NCBI RefSeq assembly: GCF_937616625.2
Contig: NC_065570.1
Location: 5,838,001-5,902,000, forward strand
Source of the DNA: Mercurialis annua
Taxonomy: Eukaryota; Streptophyta; Magnoliopsida; Malpighiales; Euphorbiaceae
Reading direction: 5' to 3'
Length of the DNA: 64,000 nucleotides
Positions 58,902 through 64,000 of this stretch are shown here, piece by piece (the first letter of the stretch is position 1; the number at the start of each line of letters is the position of its first letter). Position numbers and translations under genes: made by a program. The notes under the pieces are model-generated. The model did not search any database and was not told the origin of the DNA. It worked only from the letters and a program-made list of their open reading frames with translations.

Positions 58902-58910
58902 ATAATTTTT

Positions 58911-61044
58911 ATATAAGAATAAATTATATATATAAAGTTTCATAACATTTCTGAAAACAAAACGAAGAATTCTGTGCAATACAGCTTATGCATAAAATAT
59001 CAGCAATCCAGGCAAAACGTAAAAGTACACGGTAAGTTACAAGGAGCATCAAGATCCAATAAAGGGCTCTTATAGAATCTACACAAAAAATGATGTGTTT
59101 TTCCAGTTCAAAAGTTCATGAAACTTGACAGACAAACAAAACATATTGGACATCAAAGTAATGCAGCTCGTCAGACTTCTCTAGCATGATTGCCATATCA
59201 GACGAAGCCCTTTATTCCCTCTTAAGGATTGATTTAGAAAGCAACCTGCAGCAGGTGGCAAAAACTGTAATCTTCATGATTAAAATTGTAGGTACACTGC
59301 AACAGCCACAATTATAAAAAGGAAGTAAAATACAACCCATTATAAAAGCAGTAAACACATTGTCCTACTAGTAGATTTTCTTTGATTTCTTAATGACCTG
59401 TCCCACTAAATGAAGACTGAACGAACATATGTTCGGTTGCAATTCCATATATCTAAATCTCCATTCAATCATTTAAGGTCGAATACATTGAAGTCCTTCA
59501 AGGTCGAATACATAAAAATCAAAATTAATCAGTTTTAATGAGAAGGACATGTCTATTGCCAGTGTAACAAGTGCGTTAGTAGCAAATCCTTCAACATAAA
59601 TTTCAATTTATGATTAATATCGCTTATTCATTTTGTAATTCATCTCATCTACCCTGGATCTTTTTAGAAGCACTGTTATTTGCTATCTACTATCTAGAAG
59701 CCAATCTAACCAACACCCCCACCCTTCCTCTAAAAAATAAGAGTTCCTACATCAAAATAGTTCATAACTTCCCGTAATCGTTCTCCATGTTATTATCACT
59801 GAGAACACTACTGATTTCACATTCGCCAAAGAACCCCATCTTAATATAGTCAAGTCGTGAAAAGGAACAATTAATGTCAAAAGCGGATTATCATAAATCA
59901 GCTAAGATACCTACTTTCTTCTACAGTATTGTTTCTATATTATTGTATCGACTTTTAAAAGCCTTGTATTCAATATTGCCAATCCCTTTGCTTCTATATC
60001 TTATCTACTCAGATCAAATAAGAATCACAATTTTCAGTTTATGAACCGCCTAAACATTTAAAACAACTCTATTACAATAAGATTGGGTATCTTGTAATCA
60101 TATCACAGACACTATCAGGCACAAGTATAACCAAATACTACCGATTTGACCATACTATCCCACCTAAATGGGCAGATTGATTTTCAGTTGTTAGATTATA
60201 TGCTATAACAATTTTCTTTCTATTGTAAGGGTAAATGTCTGCACAAACCCCGATACACTTGTTCTAAAGAGAAATTCATAAGTGTTTTGCTTGCTGTAAT
60301 AACATTAGTCAACTATTTTTAAGGGATTAAGATAGGTGCTAAATCACAATTAACCATTACGAAGACAAGCAATTTAGTATTTGAGTTGTAGAAAACTAGG
60401 CATACAGTAATAGAGAGCATTGATTTTTCTATTCGGTGTGGCTACAATTAGTGGCGGAACTATAACTTTTTTGAGCCCAGGCTAAATAACATGTAAACCA
60501 TCTAGTCCACTTCTGACCTCCCAACAGCTCACGCTAACCTCAGTCTAACTCTGGCTTCACTACATACCCTACCTCCTTCTCTTAAAAATTTCTGACGGAA
60601 GCTCAGACTAGAGCCTATCCAAGGATGTGAGTGGTTCCGCCACTGGCTTCAGTTAGTCACTTAAAAATCGATTAGAATTAGCTAATAGCTCGGGCGGGTT
60701 GCTAGATAAGCAGAATTTATCACTTGTTTGCTTAATCACTTATATGCTAGATCATTTAGCTGTTTCCATACTATCATGCTTTCCCAAATTTTCTCTTCTG
60801 GATTTTTAAGTCTTTATCTATTTCCTCTCGATAAAAAACAGATGCAAGTTTCGGTTCGCAACCAATACCCAATAAAACAAACATAAATCTTCTACTACCA
60901 ATCTACAGAACACTTAATCATACATTTAACCCACTCCTTAATCAAAATAAACTAATCCTAAACTCAAAGATCAACTAATACAAAACAATTGTTAAAATCA
61001 AAATCAGAAACCCTAAAAAACAAATAAAAAGGGGAAAGGAAAAC
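58911..61044. other. Downstream region of the MWFE gene; possible 3' UTR exon and small repeats
   Basis: No coding gene is supported. On the minus strand GCCACCTGCTGCAG at about 59,244-59,257 looks like a strong acceptor, followed by GTTGCTTTCTAAATCAATCC and GGGAATAAAGGG, which could be a distal 3' UTR exon of the MWFE gene ending near a polyadenylation signal. At 60,450-60,644 an inverted pair AGTGGCGGAAC / GTTCCGCCACT bounds a roughly 195-bp MITE-like piece without a clear target duplication. The remainder is unremarkable. Confidence 0.4.
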
Positions 61045-61332
61045 CTAATTGAAAGCAGGATCAGGGAGATTCTCGACGATTTTCTTATCCCTTCGTTCCA
61101 TAGCAACATCCCACATGTCATTACCGATGTGCTTCGGCTGTTAACAAAATTGAAAAACTTAAAAATCCATAAAATCTAATATACATAAGAAAACGCAGAG
61201 AAGGATTGAGATATGAATACCGACCCGGCCATGAGCAGCTTTGTGAATGGCATACTGAGCGTTACCCATAACACATAACATTCCTCCGATGATTCCTAAT
61301 GGTAGCATTGCTTCTAGCCATATCCACGTCAT
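61045..61332 (-). CDS. NDUFA1: Mitochondrial complex I subunit MWFE (NDUFA1)
   Basis: A 66-residue protein in two exons: 61332-61225 and 61137-61045, with an 87-bp intron (CGG|GTCGGT ... TTAACAG|CCG). It is the plant homologue of the NADH:ubiquinone oxidoreductase 1-alpha subcomplex subunit 1, an accessory subunit of the complex I membrane arm in the inner mitochondrial membrane. The sequence shows one N-terminal hydrophobic helix (WLEAMLPLGIIGGMLCVMGN, residues 5-24), then the family signature YAIHKAAHGRPKHIGNDMWD and VAMERRDKKI, and a short tail NLPDPAFN. Length and order match remembered Arabidopsis At3g08610 (65 residues). It imports without a cleaved presequence in other organisms. The intron falls exactly between HGR and PKHIG. 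The weak GTCGGT donor is the same as in exon 4 of the PILS6-like gene. The gene reads towards the two-gene MULE. Confidence 0.95.
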
Positions 61333-61620
61333 TTTTCTTTCCCCTTCCCTTCGTCGTCGTCTTCTTCTTTCTTGTATCCAGAATTACTGCCAATGTTTTG
61401 ACAGCGTTTTAAGTCCTTTGCTTATGGGCCTTATGCCCATGTTTTTGCAAATTTAGGCCCATTTCTACTTACCATTATTCATGGTTTTTCTACTACTATT
61501 TTTTTTAAATTTCTTTTAAAAACTTTATAGGTTAAAATGTATTTTTTAAATAGAAACAATATGACAAATGTATAAAAATACATTCTATACGAAAATTATA
61601 GTCCGAATCAATAATATATT
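61333..61620 (-). promoter_or_regulatory. Leader and promoter region of the MWFE gene
   Basis: The first 60 bases upstream of the start on the minus strand are purine-rich (GGAAAAAGAAAGAAGAAG-like), typical of a plant 5' leader. The motif GGGCCTTATGCCCAT / TGGGCC occurs at about 61,425-61,465 (GGGCCTTA, AGGCCCATT). TGGGCC/GGCCCA elements are well known in promoters of plant ribosomal and mitochondrial protein genes. No TATA box was assigned. Confidence 0.5.
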
Positions 61621-61634
61621 GACTAACTAATTTT

Positions 61635-61858
61635 CTTTTAACGAGGACTCACTTTACTGAGCCGAAACTCAATATCATGGTCAAATTCTGGAATGTGAAC
61701 TGCCTGCAAACTCACATACCTGGTAATTTCGAGTTATAATGGTCAGCAACCCAATTTCAACCACTTCATATTAAGAAACGGCGTAGCCGGGGTACGAAAC
61801 CGCGACCTTTGACGTCTAAATGGCTGAGATTTAGACCACTAGACCAAACTCGTAGGAC
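61635..61858 (-). mobile_element. tRNA-derived SINE
   Basis: 224 bp flanked by an exact 14-bp target duplication GACTAACTAATTTT (61621-61634 and 61859-61872). On the minus strand it begins GTCCTACGAGTTTGGTCTAG, with an A box in TTTGGTCTAGTGGTCTAA, followed at tRNA spacing by a B box in AGGTCGCGGTTTCGTACCCC. A tRNA-unrelated body follows, ending CCTCGTTAAAAG. These are the expected parts of a plant SINE with its RNA polymerase III promoter. The A and B boxes are close to consensus, so it may be recent. Confidence 0.88.
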
Positions 61859-61872
61859 GACTAACTAATTTT

Positions 61873-64000
61873 GTATATTTGTAAACAGAACATACAAAAT
61901 ATTTTTTCTCATAAGCATCAGTCTATTGCAGCCCGTCACTTTTTTTTATATATATTATGTAACTTCCTGAGTATTTTATTTTCATCCAAAATCAAATAAT
62001 TTAATTTATATTTTATTTTTAAAATGATAGTTTTTACTTAAAAATGAGTAAACAAATTAATTGTAAAATCACTACAGCACAAATTTTAAATCTGAAAAGT
62101 TAGTTACCGGCTTTTATTCTTTTCATTAAAAATGTGCTGATGTGACTAGCAGAAAAATATATAATATGCTATATATATTAACATATATTTAACGAAAAGT
62201 AGGCAGATGTTTTGATTTGTCACAATTTAAAACTTTGTAACTGGTAAAATTTTAAAATTTATATTTTATCAAAAGATCACTTTATTTTTTTGATTATTTC
62301 AAAAATTATAATTAATTTAATATAACATTATAAATTCAACTATTTAATATGGTTGATCTAAAAATTGATGTAACGTATTTATTTCGGATAAAAATATTTT
62401 TGCAGGGGAAAAAAAGTAATTGGGACAATCACATATGAACTGCTATAAATCATTAATTTATACCATCTTTTCGTATGTTATTTTTATTTTGGATGCATCA
62501 GATGTTCACAGTTTTTATGTGAAAAAAAATTGAATAATCAATTAAAATGTTGGAAAAGAAATGAAGAACACAAATCTAAAAATATGTGAGTGAAAATAAT
62601 AATATTATTTTTGTTTAATTAGAATAAAAGTTTGATTTACTTTTGAATTTCTATTAAATGTTTTGAAATCTATTTGCTCTTTTTTTTAAATACTATAAAT
62701 TTTTAGAATTGTTTGTTACTTTTTTAAATCAACATAATAATTTCTATATTAACTACAAAATAAAACTATTTATATTAAAATTTAGGGCCAAACTTGATGA
62801 TTTGAAGAAAAAGCATATGTTACAATTATAAACGTCTAAGTAGCAGATTCGTCTTACAATTTTTTTAAAAAGAATTAAATAATGCATTTAAAAAAATGTG
62901 CAATTTAAAAATTCAAAATTGTAAAAAAATATAAAAATCAACAATGATGTGCAACAAACAAGCTTAAATTATGATAAGATTAAACTAATAAAACATCCAA
63001 AACAACTGGATTAATAAAAAAATTGAAAAAATAATCACTCGAGACAATAAAAATTTGATCAAATCCGAAATACAGACGAAAAAAGTAAAATATATAAACA
63101 AACAATAAAAACAACTAAATTTTTTCACGGGAAATTATCATTTCAAAAAACATAAAAATATATATATATATGGATAGAGAAACAGTGATCATCCGGTTAA
63201 AAACTGAAGATCATCGTCTCACGTCACCTTCAAAATTGAAGTTGCTTTGAGAAAATTTAAAAGAATTTTTTTGGGTGTATGTGTCACTCCATTATTGAAG
63301 AATTTAAATATATTTTTGTTACAAGAAATTGCTTGGAAAGCAAATTTAATAATTAAGTTTTAGGTGATAGTATTCCCTTCAACTACCAACATATACAGAA
63401 ATGTACATGATTGGAATCCAATGACTTGATTGACATGCTAAACATGGACCGTTATCATTATTCTAAAGTAAATGAAATCGCATTATCAGTTTTCTAATGT
63501 GTATAACCTTTGATTATATGAATTGAGAGTCAATTATTGGAGGCCTAATCTTAGGTAGTCTCGTTCTGTTTGACTTTACTAATGTGTCAATATTTAACTT
63601 CTTACTATTTCCTTATCTTTTAATTAGTTACTTAAGTAAAAAAAATACTTTATATGTATTTGTTAATGAGAGGAAATAAAAAATAACGTTTGTACGGATC
63701 GACATGATATAGCGGAAGTAACAAGTAACATGATAAACCTATTAACTGTTGATTAATCTAATTAACTCCATCAATTAGTTTTGGAAATTTATTGATTTGT
63801 ACGAACACTAGGAATTAAGCATTTAAAACATTTTTTGATTCAATTAAATATCAAAAATTGAAAAACAAACAAAGTGGTATGAAAATATTAAAAACCGATT
63901 GATCGATAATTATGAGATGGTAATAGTATCACAAGTAAATAGTGAAATATACTTCTTTTGGAGTGATTGATAATAATTTTATAAAATATCGAAATATACT
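61873..64000. other. AT-rich intergenic DNA to window end
   Basis: About 2.1 kb of very AT-rich sequence without supported genes. There is a short (AT)n run at 63,158-63,170. No element ends with target duplications were found by eye. Confidence 0.55.

Noticed and set aside
61780..61858. A functional tRNA gene on the minus strand
   Set aside because: Boxes A and B are present, but the acceptor and anticodon arms do not fold as a full tRNA, and the piece is the head of a SINE with target duplications.
1..64000. A biosynthetic or defence gene cluster
   Set aside because: The host genes belong to unrelated families (auxin carrier, E3 ligases, bromodomain, complex I subunit). No terpene synthase, P450, NLR or kinase genes were seen.

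Overview
The window is nuclear DNA of a eudicot plant: AT-rich intergenic sequence, many short GT..AG introns, plant-only protein families (PILS, DUF1191) and a dense load of small plant DNA transposons. The species cannot be named from the sequence alone. No rRNA genes, CRISPR arrays, organellar or bacterial features were seen. || LAYOUT. 1-7 kb: transposon-rich intergenic DNA (a MULE with 9-bp target duplications, a CACTA element, a second small MULE nested in a retroposon). 7-10.7 kb (+): a ten-exon PIN-LIKES auxin carrier, close to PILS6. 12.4-15 kb (-): a RING-H2 E3 ligase with a C-terminal membrane anchor. 15-18.3 kb: two hAT-like elements. 19.2-23.4 kb (+): a ten-exon bromodomain protein. 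23.6-26.6 kb: a 5'-truncated LINE flanked by an unusually long direct duplication of about 395 bp. 29.3-31.8 kb (+): a plant coiled-coil protein. 33.1-37.5 kb (-): a multi-pass RING E3 of the RNFT1/RNFT2 type. 38-48 kb: a transposon and minisatellite desert. 49.5-50.4 kb (+): a DUF1191 membrane protein. 53.3-58.4 kb: a young, complete-ended 5,053-bp Mutator-like element carrying two convergent genes. 61.0-61.3 kb (-): the complex I subunit MWFE (NDUFA1), a 66-residue two-exon gene. 61.6-61.9 kb: a tRNA-derived SINE. || HOW THE GENES RELATE. The host genes are independent housekeeping or regulatory genes (ER auxin transport, ubiquitin ligation, chromatin reading, respiration), not a pathway cluster. 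The order PILS6 / RING / coiled-coil / RNFT-like, and the pairing DUF1191 / MWFE, look like old conserved gene order (from memory, Arabidopsis At5g01960-At5g01990 and At3g08600-At3g08610). || MOST UNUSUAL. (1) The 53,326-58,378 Mutator-like element has 160-bp terminal inverted repeats differing at one position and an exact 9-bp target duplication. It carries a gene with a MuDR-type PB1-like N-terminus but no transposase core, convergent with a GRF-zinc-finger / coiled-coil / membrane-anchor gene. (2) The LINE has a target duplication far longer than normal. (3) Two separate elements carry the same GTTTCAAACAG-type minisatellite. Exon coordinates were worked out by hand from splice signals, reading frame and remembered homologues; no alignment or transcript was available.
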